Source: an uncultured Bacteroidales bacterium (GTDB taxonomy: Bacteria > Bacteroidota > Bacteroidia > Bacteroidales > Bacteroidaceae). From it: 64,000 nt of DNA. Below, in pieces: positions 49,814-58,700 of this stretch. Under the pieces are notes generated by a model, which searched no databases, had not been told where the DNA came from, and was given only the letters and a program-made list of their open reading frames with translations. The stretch's first letter is position 1. The number at the start of each line of letters is the position of its first letter. The stretch is from NCBI GenBank assembly GCA_902776455.1, contig CACYQI010000003.1:1-64000 (forward strand), given 5' to 3'. Both the position numbers and the translations under genes were made by a program.

Positions 49814-52114
49814 ATGAAAAAACTCTTTCTGGCAGCCATTGCCACTTTCCTTTGCGTAAACACCTACGCTATGGACGACCCCGTGCAGTACGTCAACCCC
49901 CTCGTCGGTTCGCACTCCACGCATAGCCTCTCCACGGGCAACACCTATCCTGCCATCGCCCTGCCTTGGGGCATGAACTTCTGGACGCCTCAGACCGGCA
50001 AGATGGGCGACGGATGGTGCTACACCTACGATGCCGAGAAGATACGCGGCTTCAAGCAGACCCACCAGCCAAGCCCCTGGATGAACGACTACGCAATGTT
50101 CAACATCATGCCCGAATGCGGCGACGCTCCCATCTATGATGAGAACAAAAGAGCCAGCTGGTTCAGCCACAAGGCCGAGGTGAGCAAGCCACATTATTAT
50201 AAGGTATATCTCGCCGACTACGACATCACGACCGAGATAGCCCCGACGAGCCGTGCCGCCATCTTCCGCTTCACCTGTGCCGAAGGCAAGAACTTCGTCA
50301 TCGTCGATGCCTTCGACCGCGGTTCCTACGTCAAGGTCATCCCAGGCGAGAACAAGGTGGTGGGCTACACGACACGCAACAGCGGCGGTGTACCCGAAGG
50401 CTTCAAGAACTACTTCGTCCTGCAGTTCGACCGTCCGTTTGCCTACACTTCTATAGCCGACGAAGGCAACGAGAGCAAGAACCTCGAGATGAAGAGCAAG
50501 CATGCCGCAGCCGCTGTGGGCTTCCTCACGAAGCGCGGCGAACAGCTCAACGTGCGCGTTGCCAGCTCGTTCATCAGCATCGAGCAGGCCGAACAGAACC
50601 TCAAGGAACTTGGTAATAAGACGCTCGAAGAGGTTGCAGAAGCCGGACGCCAGGAGTGGAACAAGGTGCTGAGCGTCATCGATGTGGACGACAACAGCGA
50701 TGTTGACCGCCTGCGCACCTTCTACAGCTGCCTCTACCGCAGCACCCTCTTCCCCCGCAGCTTCTACGAAATCAATGCGAAGGGCGAAGTCGTACACTAC
50801 AGCCCCTACAACGGCCAAGTGTTGCCTGGCTATCTCTTTGCCGACACAGGCTTCTGGGACACCTTCCGCGCCCTCTTCCCTTTGGTCAACCTGATGTATC
50901 CCAGCATGAGCCAGAAGATGCAGGAAGGCTGGGCGAATGCCTACAAGGAGAGCGGCTTCCTGCCCGAATGGAGTGCGCCCGGCCACCGTGCCTGCATGGT
51001 GGGCAACAACTCCGCGAGCGTAGTGGCCGATGCCTACCTCAAGGGCATCCGCGGCTACGACATCGATGCCCTTTGGGAGGCTGTCAAGCATGGCGCCAAC
51101 GCCGACCTGCCCCGCACGACCAGCGGCCGCAAGCAGTGGCAGACCTACAACAAGCTGGGCTACGTCCCCTACGACAGCATCAACGAGAGCGCTGCACGCA
51201 CCCTCGAGTATGCCTTCGACGACTGGAGCATCTACAAGCTCGGTCAGGCGCTGGGCAAGCCGGAGAAGGAAATCAAGGTGTATGCCGAACACGCCTTCAA
51301 CTACAAGAACCTCTTCGACAAGAGCCACAACCTGATGCGCGGCAAGCTGGCCAACGGCGAGTGGGCACCGAACTTCAACCCCTTCAAGTGGGGCGATGCC
51401 TTCACCGAAGGCAACAGCTGGCACTACTCCTGGAGCGTCTTCCACGACCCACAGGGCCTCATCGACCTCATGGGCGGCAAGGACGTCTTCAATCAGATGC
51501 TGGACAGCGTGTTCATCCTGCCTCCCATCTTCGACGACAGCTACTACGGCGGCGTCATCCACGAGATACGCGAGATGCAGATTATGAACATGGGCAACTA
51601 CGCACACGGCAACCAGCCCATCCAGCACATGATATATATGTACGCCTACAGCGGACAGCCCTGGAAGAGTCAGTACTGGCTGCGCGAGACGATGAACCGC
51701 ATGTACAATGCCCATGCCGACGGCTATTGCGGCGACGAGGACAACGGGCAGACGTCGGCTTGGTACATCTTCACGGCGATGGGCTTCTATCCCGTCTGCC
51801 CAGGCAGCGGCGAGTATGTGCTCGGTGCGCCTTACTTCAAGAAGATGACGCTGCACCTCGAGAACGGCAAGGACGTGGTCATCACGGCTCCCCAGCAGAG
51901 CGACACGAACCGCTACGTCGGCTCTCTCCGCGTGAACGGCACAGCGTACGACAAGAACTACGTGAACCACACCGACCTCCTCGGCGGCATGAAGATGGAC
52001 TACACCATGCAGTCTGAGCCTAACCGCCAGCGAGGTACCGCTGACGAGGCTGCTCCCTACTCCTTCAGCAAGGAGTACAAGCCTGCCGCAGCCAAAGGAA
52101 AGAAAAAGAAATAA
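49814..52114 (+). CDS. GH92 family glycosidase (alpha-mannosidase type)
   Basis: 766 residues with signal peptide (1-19, NTYA). It starts with the GH92 N-domain 'DPVQYVNPLVGSHSTHSLSTGNTYPAIALPWGMNFW' (in pieces), 'GFKQTHQPSPW', then the (alpha/alpha)6 domain: 'GQVLPGYLFADTGFWDTFRALFPL', 'MQEGWANAYKESGFLPEWSAPGHRACMVGNNSASV', 'GNQPIQHMIYMY', and 'GDEDNGQTSAWYIFTAMGFYPVCPG' with the acidic catalytic residues. GH92 enzymes are calcium-dependent exo-alpha-mannosidases acting on N-glycans or mannans. It is followed by a GH76 gene, suggesting joint use of alpha-mannan. The C-terminus is Lys-rich. Confidence 0.94.
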   Translation: MKKLFLAAIATFLCVNTYAMDDPVQYVNPLVGSHSTHSLSTGNTYPAIALPWGMNFWTPQTGKMGDGWCYTYDAEKIRGFKQTHQPSPWMNDYAMFNIMPECGDAPIYDENKRASWFSHKAEVSKPHYYKVYLADYDITTEIAPTSRAAIFRFTCAEGKNFVIVDAFDRGSYVKVIPGENKVVGYTTRNSGGVPEGFKNYFVLQFDRPFAYTSIADEGNESKNLEMKSKHAAAAVGFLTKRGEQLNVRVASSFISIEQAEQNLKELGNKTLEEVAEAGRQEWNKVLSVIDVDDNSDVDRLRTFYSCLYRSTLFPRSFYEINAKGEVVHYSPYNGQVLPGYLFADTGFWDTFRALFPLVNLMYPSMSQKMQEGWANAYKESGFLPEWSAPGHRACMVGNNSASVVADAYLKGIRGYDIDALWEAVKHGANADLPRTTSGRKQWQTYNKLGYVPYDSINESAARTLEYAFDDWSIYKLGQALGKPEKEIKVYAEHAFNYKNLFDKSHNLMRGKLANGEWAPNFNPFKWGDAFTEGNSWHYSWSVFHDPQGLIDLMGGKDVFNQMLDSVFILPPIFDDSYYGGVIHEIREMQIMNMGNYAHGNQPIQHMIYMYAYSGQPWKSQYWLRETMNRMYNAHADGYCGDEDNGQTSAWYIFTAMGFYPVCPGSGEYVLGAPYFKKMTLHLENGKDVVITAPQQSDTNRYVGSLRVNGTAYDKNYVNHTDLLGGMKMDYTMQSEPNRQRGTADEAAPYSFSKEYKPAAAKGKKKK

Positions 52115-52170
52115 AGACCCTAAAGACCTTAAGGACCTTAAAGACCCTAAAGTCCTTAAGGTCACTGAGA
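52113..52170. repeat. GACCTTAAA tandem repeats
   Basis: AAAGACCCTAAAGACCTTAAGGACCTTAA and on, to AGTCCTTAAGGTCACTG: 9-bp units with CTTAAG palindromes between the GH92 and GH76 genes. The same unit occurs in frame near the 3' end of the sialidase gene (46366-46400). Confidence 0.85.
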
Positions 52171-52180
52171 AACAACAACA

Positions 52181-53623
52181 ATGAAAAAGTCAATCCTCCT
52201 CCTCTGCCTTTTAGCATGGGCAGGCTGTGCCACAGCACAAGTCGCCATCACCTACGACGACGAGGCCGAATGGAAAGCCTACGACGACTTCAACGAAGCT
52301 TTCCTCGACAAGACGCGCTACATCTACAAGGCCGACACGAAGCAACCCAATGCAGACCATCGTGGCAACGGCTACAGGGACAAGGACGTCTCGGGCTGTG
52401 CTGCCGCCATCTGGTGTCAGGCCATCATGTACGACATGGCCATCAATGCCTATAACAGAGCCAAGGCCGAAGGCAACACGGTCCGCATGAAGAAGTACAA
52501 GGAGTTGCACGACAAGCTCTACAAGGGCGAGAAAGCCCATTACGTCAACTTCGACTTCAACAATTGCAACACGAACACTGGCTGGTTCGTCTATGACGAC
52601 ATCATGTGGTGGACGTGTGCCTTGGCCCGTGCCTACGAGACCTTCGGTACATTGGAGTATCTCACCTATTCAGAGCGAAGCTTCTGCCGCGTCTGGTACG
52701 GCTCGGCCAAGGTTGGCGACGACGGCTCCTATGCCGACCCGACCCGCTTCGAAGGCAAGTATGGCGGCGGCATGTTCTGGGAGTGGCAGCCCATCGACAA
52801 CCCCAAGCCGCACAAAGCCGGCGACTTCCGCTCCGCATGCATCAACTTCCCCACCGTCATCGCTGCCTGCTTGTTGCATCGCCTCGTTCCCGAAGGTCGT
52901 ACGCCGCCTACGGTGGCTCGGCCGGCACGACAGACGAAGGAATGGTATCTGGAGAAGGCAAAGGAAATCTACGCCTGGGCTGATGCTACGCTCGTCAGCA
53001 ATGGTCGCGTGGCCGACGGCATTCATGGCGGCGGTGCGGAGTTCACCGACCACCTCTACAACCAGGCCACTTACATCGGAGCCAGTTGTCTGCTCTACCA
53101 GTTGACACACGAAATCAGCTACTTGACCAAGGCGAAGAAGGGTGCTGACTACGTGATAGGCAGCATGACTAGCGGCAGTGTCCTCAAGTACGAAACGGGC
53201 TACGAACAAGGCATCTATGCCGCTATCTATGCCCAATACATCAAGCTGCTCATCTACGACTGCGACTTGAGTTCGGCTCTGCTGAAGAAGTATCTGATGC
53301 CCATACAGCGCAACATCCAAAAGGCCTATACGAACATGGACCCGACGCGTGGCATCCAGATGGGCAACTTCGCCAAGGCAACGACTGCCGACGACGTGGT
53401 GGAGAGCTATGGAGCAAGCGGAATGCCCGCTCTCATGCTCATGTTTCCCGTCAACGGCCCTGTGGATCCCGTCGGTGTTATCAAGGAGAAGGAACTTCAA
53501 GGTTCCTCCGACGTCTATACTCCCGAAGGCATTCTGGTCATGAAGAACGCCACGCAAGAGCAGATAAACCAGCTCGACAGCGGACTCTACATTTTCCAAC
53601 GCAAGAAAGTTTTCGTCAAATAA
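52181..53623 (+). CDS. GH76 family glycosidase (endo-alpha-1,6-mannanase type)
   Basis: 480 residues with signal peptide (about 1-19, ending CATAQ; the Cys at 16 could also serve as a lipobox). GH76 fold with the catalytic Asp pair in 'WFVYDDIMWW', 'ALARAYETFG', 'GGMFWEWQPIDNPKPHKA', 'HGGGAEFTDHLYNQATYIGA'. It would cut the alpha-1,6 backbone of fungal-type mannan or related glycans, complementing GH92. The C-terminal ~40 residues ('DVYTPEGILVMKNATQEQINQLDSGLYIFQRKKVFVK' in part) resemble a type IX sorting domain. No SusC/SusD pair accompanies this cluster. Confidence 0.93.
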   Translation: MKKSILLLCLLAWAGCATAQVAITYDDEAEWKAYDDFNEAFLDKTRYIYKADTKQPNADHRGNGYRDKDVSGCAAAIWCQAIMYDMAINAYNRAKAEGNTVRMKKYKELHDKLYKGEKAHYVNFDFNNCNTNTGWFVYDDIMWWTCALARAYETFGTLEYLTYSERSFCRVWYGSAKVGDDGSYADPTRFEGKYGGGMFWEWQPIDNPKPHKAGDFRSACINFPTVIAACLLHRLVPEGRTPPTVARPARQTKEWYLEKAKEIYAWADATLVSNGRVADGIHGGGAEFTDHLYNQATYIGASCLLYQLTHEISYLTKAKKGADYVIGSMTSGSVLKYETGYEQGIYAAIYAQYIKLLIYDCDLSSALLKKYLMPIQRNIQKAYTNMDPTRGIQMGNFAKATTADDVVESYGASGMPALMLMFPVNGPVDPVGVIKEKELQGSSDVYTPEGILVMKNATQEQINQLDSGLYIFQRKKVFVK

Positions 53624-53644
53624 ACAAAACCTTCGCGGCACAGT

Positions 53645-53727
53645 GAAAAACATCACGTGTAGCATCGGCCGATGCCACACGTGATGTTTGCCGATGCCAC
53701 ACGTGGCGTTTGCCAACATCACACGTG
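53645..53727. repeat. CCACACGTG-based repeats
   Basis: TCACGTGTAGCATCGGCCGA, GCCACACGTGATGTTTGCCG, GCCACACGTGGCGTTTGCC and ACATCACACGTGACC: four ~22-bp units around CACGTG. The linker GCATCGGCC is shared with family B, so this is probably a variant of that family. Confidence 0.75.
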
Positions 53728-53772
53728 ACCTTCTGCAACCCCCCAAGAAAAAACTTTATCCCCCATCGTATC

Positions 53773-54603
53773 ATGAAAAAAAAGATTCTCTATCTGCTGG
53801 TGGCCATCGCCCTGCCAATCGTGCTCGCGTATGCTGGCGTCCGTCTCGTCAATCACCTTCAGAACCGTCCTTCCGACCCGACGGAAGACTCCAGCCAGTT
53901 CGTGACGCTGACCGATGCCGTGCCCGATGCCATACTGGAAATCAGGTACTTCAGCACATACAACTTCGTCGGCACACGCATCGACGGCTATCTCGAACCG
54001 ACTGCCCTGCTGACGAAGGCGGCGGCAGACAGCTTGAAGGCCGTCAGCGACGACGTGAAGGCGATGGGCTATCGCTTGAAGATCTACGATGCCTATCGTC
54101 CGCAGCGGGCTGTGGACCACTTCGTGCGCTGGGCGGAGAACGTATCCGACACGCTGATGCGCCGGTATTTCTACCCCGACCTCGACAAGAGCGTGCTCTT
54201 CGAGAGGGAGTATATCTGCTCCAAGAGCGGGCATACGCGAGGTTCCACGATTGACCTCACGCTCTTCAACATGCAGAAGGAGAAGGAGGTAGATATGGGC
54301 GGCACCTTCGATTGGTTTGGTCCTGAGAGCCATCCCGACTTTTGCGGAGACCCCGAGACTGAGGAGTTTACGGGCTTCGACCTTCAGTCCTCTGCGGATG
54401 GCGAAACGTGCCTGCAGGCTAATATCCCTGAGGCAACACAGAAGAGAGCCATCACGAAGGAGCAGTTCTGCAACCGTATGTTGCTCCGCGACGCCATGAT
54501 GCGCCACGGTTTCAAGCCGTTCCCCACCGAGTGGTGGCACTTCACATTGAAGGACGAACCCTTCCCCGACACCTACTTCGACTTCCCAGTCCGCCAACTC
54601 TGA
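53773..54603 (+). CDS. D-Ala-D-Ala dipeptidase (VanX/DdpX-like, M15D)
   Basis: 276 residues from the start at MKKKILYLL (an in-frame ATG 21 codons earlier lies in repeat sequence and is rejected). The N-terminal membrane anchor or signal is followed by the zinc peptidase domain: 'AVPDAILEIRYFSTYNFVG', 'IYDAYRPQRAVDHF', zinc ligands in 'SGHTRGSTIDLTL' and 'EWWHF', and 'DMGGTFDWFG'. It hydrolyses D-Ala-D-Ala, in non-vancomycin-producing bacteria probably for cell-wall peptide recycling. No vanH/vanA genes are nearby, so a resistance role is unlikely. Confidence 0.92.
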   Translation: MKKKILYLLVAIALPIVLAYAGVRLVNHLQNRPSDPTEDSSQFVTLTDAVPDAILEIRYFSTYNFVGTRIDGYLEPTALLTKAAADSLKAVSDDVKAMGYRLKIYDAYRPQRAVDHFVRWAENVSDTLMRRYFYPDLDKSVLFEREYICSKSGHTRGSTIDLTLFNMQKEKEVDMGGTFDWFGPESHPDFCGDPETEEFTGFDLQSSADGETCLQANIPEATQKRAITKEQFCNRMLLRDAMMRHGFKPFPTEWWHFTLKDEPFPDTYFDFPVRQL

Positions 54604-54605
54604 AA

Positions 54606-54801
54606 GACAGACCCCACCCCCTAACCCCTCCCCTTGGAGGGGAAGCGGGAAAAAGACCCCACCCCCGACCCCTCCCCTTGTAGGGAAAGCGGGAAACAGA
54701 CCCCACCCCTAACCCCTCCCCTTGTAGGGGAGGGGTTAGGAGGCGGGGCTTCACGCATTCTACTCCCCTCCCCTACAAGGGGAGGGGTTGGGGGTGGGGT
54801 C
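54606..54801. repeat. Family-A intergenic cluster
   Basis: GACCCCACCCCCTAACCCC with core CCCCTTGGAGGGG occurs, then two more left arms (CCCCTTGTAGGG), then two right arms CTCCCCTTGTAGGGGAGGGG and GGTTGGGGGTGGGGTCT facing back. Several arms are stacked in tandem rather than as one simple palindrome. The stretch 54802-55050 that follows shows no gene or repeat I can name. Confidence 0.8.
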
Positions 54802-55056
54802 TATCGCTCCATTTGTCAAGCAATTTCGCAATCGGACGCGATTTGGCGGCATTTTTTCTGCGCTCCGGTACTTGGGTATCCCAAACGCAAGAAATGGCCT
54901 CAAATCGAATTGCACATGATAATCAATGGGTTACAAAGGAGCATTTTTCGAATGGATAGCAAGAAAGTAGTAGAACAGCATGACTTGCCGTTAAACGAAA
55001 CAAAGGATGAAGTCGAAAATTGAAAGTTGAAAGGGGAAATTGAACGTGGAGGAAAG

Positions 55057-55110
55057 AGCGACGCAACGTGGAGCATCGGCCTACACAACGTGGAGCGTTG
55101 ACCGAGACAG
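55057..55110. repeat. Family-B variant (ACGTGGAGCATCGGCC)
   Basis: CAACGTGGAGCATCGGCCTA, CAACGTGGAGCGTTGACCGA and GTGCGTAGCGTCGGCCGAAA: two to three ~23-bp units with AACGTGGAG in place of CTCCACGGAG. Confidence 0.6.
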
Positions 55111-55166
55111 TGCGTAGCGTCGGCCGAAACGCCCGCAGGGGAGTGATTTTTCTGTAAAGATTTTTT

Positions 55167-55484
55167 ATTGCTGTCCGCTAAATAAGCGCCGGAGGCGCGA
55201 CAGACCACAGACGGGGGCGCAGCCCCCGGTAAGGAACATGGCGGGAAAAAGAAGCCCTAAAGGGGCGACAGAATATGTAACGTGTTTAATAACAACATGC
55301 TTAGTCTCTGTCGCCCCCTCGGGGCTTTCTCTGTCGGTGCAACATTACCGGGGGCTTGCGCCCCCGTCTGTGTTCTGTCGTCTCTTCGAGACTTTGAGCA
55401 AGCCCCCTTAAACTGCTTTTTGTCAGGAAAGCCGAATAATAGGCGCATAAGTAGAGGTGCTCTGGATTTTCCCCGGACACCAAT
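55167..55484. mobile_element. MITE-like palindromic element, family C, copy 5
   Basis: 318 bp; ends ATTGCTGTCCGCTAAATAAG and GATTTTCCCCGGACACCAAT, internal stems and GGCGCATAAGTAGAGGTGCT tail as in copy 4. Confidence 0.85.
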
Positions 55485-55526
55485 AAAAGATTTTTTTGCA
55501 CATCGGGCATAGAGGGATGCCGGGAA

Positions 55527-55770
55527 AAGACCCCACCCCTAACCCCTCCCCTTGGAGGGGAGGGGAAAGCTGGCGGACTTCACACATCTTACTCCCCTCC
55601 CCTCCAAGGGGAGGGGTTAGGGGTGGGGTCTTTCCCTCTATATACCTCCAAGGGGAGGGGTTGGGGGTGGGGTCTTTCCCTCTATATACCTCCAAGGGGA
55701 GGGGTTGGGGGTGGGGTCTTTCCCTCTATATTCCTCCAAGGGGAGGGGTCAGGGGTGGGATCTTCTTTCT
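55527..55770. repeat. Family-A element followed by three extra right arms
   Basis: A complete palindromic copy spans about 55533-55654: AAAAGACCCCACCCCTAACC with core CCCCTTGGAGGGG, a ~30-nt interior (GGCGGACTTCACACATCTTA), and the mirrored arm ending GGGGTGGGGTCTTT. After it the right arm alone is repeated three times at 46-bp spacing, each preceded by CCCTCTATATACCTCC. It lies at the 3' end of the C10 peptidase gene. Confidence 0.85.
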
Positions 55771-55783
55771 CCCTCACCAACAA

Positions 55784-58700
55784 TTACCTTACTACCTTCT
55801 GGCCGTTGATGATGTACAGGCCGCGGGGCATGCTGTTCAGGTCTGTCCCTACTTTGCGGCCTTGCAGGTCATAGACGGTATTGCCGTGTGTGGTGCCGGA
55901 GAGGCTGCTGCGGATGGCGTCGGCATCCTCTTCGTAGATAATCGTGACGTTGCGTCGGCTGCTGGGGAAGATGTTGGCCGGCAGTTGCAGGCGGGCGCTG
56001 TTCTTCTCCATCACGAGCGGCGAACTGATGCGGTAGAAGCAGAGGCCGTCGTCGCCACTGCTCAGACTGAGGTTAACGTTGTTCCCCTCGGTGGGCTGCA
56101 CGGTGGTCTGTTCCACATTGCCCACAAGCAGGTTCAGATAGTAGGCCGTCGATTCGCCGTAGCGCACCCTGTAGGTTCCCTTGTCGCCCCTGAGCACGAT
56201 GCCGGTGCCCGCAGGCACTTCGAGAACGCGCGTCAGCAGTACACAGCCCGTCTGCGGATAGTAGCCGCTCGCGATATAAGCCTGCAGTTCGGGCGAGTAA
56301 CTGAAGTCGAGGTCGATGTCGCTACAGTAGGTTCTCTCGCCGTTGTCGCTCAACTCGATGCTGGCAATGGTAGCGCGGAAGACGGCGTGAACTTCTATGT
56401 TGTCCGTGATGTTGTGGATGACGTACTGATTGCCTTCCATTTCGGGCGTCACCTCCTTACCATTCACGAAGAGAGAAAGCAGAGTGTAGTCCTCGTTGAC
56501 GGTGATGGTGACGGTCACGTCGCTGCCTTCTTCCACTTCCGTCTCGGAGAGCGCGATGCTGCCGCCCTCTGTTGCCGAAGCCGTCACGCTGTAGATGGGC
56601 GTCGGCTGCGGGTAGGTGACGCTGAAGTCAAACGGCGTGAAGTTGACGGCACCGATTGTGGTGTCGTTCTCGCGGTTGTCGAGCAGGAGCCACACATTGT
56701 CGTCAGGCTGCTGACTCTGCGTGTTGCTGCACAGCAGTTTCCAGGAAGCTGGGTTGCGGCCCGGGTAGTTCTGTGTGTCGTTGGCCGTGGTGATGCGGTA
56801 GCCTGAGAGCGTCACTTCCTTGCCTGCATCTACATATATATATAATGTAGTGCCGGCGTTGAAGAGGCTGCAGAACTTGGTGCCGGTGTCGTCGTCGAAG
56901 AGATTCTCGTGCTTCTCATTGTCGAAGCCTTCGCCGGTATAGGCGTAGAGCGTGAGCGGCGTTATCTCCTTGCCGTTCTCGTCGATGAGGTCGAACTCCG
57001 AGAACTGTATCACGTTGCCCTCGCGTATAGCCTCGATGGCGAACTGATAGTAGCGGTAGTCCGTGCGTACGGGTATGACGCTGACGGTGCAGGTGTCGCT
57101 CAGGGTCTCGTCCTCGAGGGCGGAGACGATGATGTCTGCCGTGCCAAGACGTTTGGCCACGACGAGTCCGCGTTCATCGACCGTAGCAACCGTTTCGTCG
57201 CTACTGGTCCATTGCAGCGTCAGGCCTTGCAGCGTGACATGCGAGAAGCCGACCGAGAGCTGCAACTCCTCGCCGCGAAGGAGTTTGACGCTGTGTTCGC
57301 TAAGGAAGATGGCCTCCTTCATGTCCAGTTCGGGCAGGGGTATACTGGCCAGACGCTGTCCCTCGGGCAAAGTCGTGGTGAAGTATGCATTCATGCCGTT
57401 CAGCGTCTTGTTTGCCGAGACATAGTTGAAGGCTGTTCCTTCGGCATTCAGTACGTAGCATCCCTTTACTACCGGGCCGAGCGTCGTACCTTGGAACTTG
57501 TAGTCCTGCGAAGTGACGACCATCTTGTCGGAACCAGTCTTGCTGAAGGTCACGCCGTGAGAGCGGAAGACGATAGAGCGTCCGGCCATGAAGGCATCGC
57601 CGGCGATGATGTACGGCGTACCTGCACGAAGCTCCGTGGCTGGAGCGAAGATGACCTCGCCGTCGTTGCCCTGAGCGGCAAACTCATAGATGCGGAAGTG
57701 GTTCTCCACGTCGCCAATCACGACGGGAACCTCGTCCACGAAGACGGAGTCGGCCTTGAAGGGCATCGTAAAGGTGTGCCACCGCGTGCCGTCCTCCGTA
57801 GAGGGGAAGGTGTAGGTGAAGGTGGCATCGTCTGCATCGAAAGTCAACGGGAAATAGACAGGCTTGTCGTTCACGAGGTTGATGTGGTTGGCATGACTGC
57901 CGCTCACAGCATTGTAGTTGTCGAGGCTGCTTGGAATCTCCATGCCGGAGCTGAAGGCATAGACGGTGTTCTTGTTGGTGTTGGGACTCAGCCTCGTGAA
58001 ATTATTGCAATCGGCATAGAAGCCGCAAGCTGTTGAAATAGAGGAAACCGTCACGGAGGCCGTGTAGTCCTTAGCGCTGACGACACCGGCTTTCGACCAG
58101 GTCAGTATGCCTTGTCCCATCTTCCAGCGGTGGTCCCAAGTTCCGGCATTGGCCAGGCTTCCGTCCTGACCCACGTAGTTGACGGACAGATAATAGTAGC
58201 GGCCGATGTCATTGAGGTCCTCTACGTCGAAGTCCACCGTGGCGGTCTTGCCGGCCTCGATGTTGACAAAAGCAGTCTGGCTGGGGCCTGAATAGGCCAA
58301 CTGGTCGCCGTCCCAGTAAGCCCAGGTCTGGAAGCGTATCTGTCCGCTGAAGTTTGTCGACGCATTATTCTTGATGACGACCTTCCCAAGGAAGCATCTG
58401 CCATAGACAAGTTCGCCCGAAGAGTTGCTGACAGTAAAGGAGGTGACGGCAAGATTGGCTTTCACGGCCTGCGACTCCTCCACTATCTCCATCGTTCCCG
58501 TCCCGACCTGTCCGTTGCCGTTGCTTTCTGTGCAGAACCAAAGGTTGTAGGTACCCGTCTCGTCGGGCTTGAAGAAGTACGACACTTCCACCGTTTCGCC
58601 CTTACGCACGGCAACCATCGAGCGGCTTTCGGTATAGACCTTGTCGTTCGTCTTGCTTGCGAAGAAGTGAATCTCCCTGTAGTATTCGTCGCCATTGTTG

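Noticed and set aside
49787-52165. 792-codon open frame opposite the GH92 gene
   Set aside because: Antisense shadow; starts and ends in repeat sequence and shows no domain.
53710-53772. Upstream start for the VanX-like dipeptidase
   Set aside because: It lies in the CACGTG repeat; the downstream ATG begins a proper signal/anchor sequence.
54634-55023. 129-codon frame after the VanX-like gene
   Set aside because: The first two thirds are repeat sequence and the rest matches no family I know.
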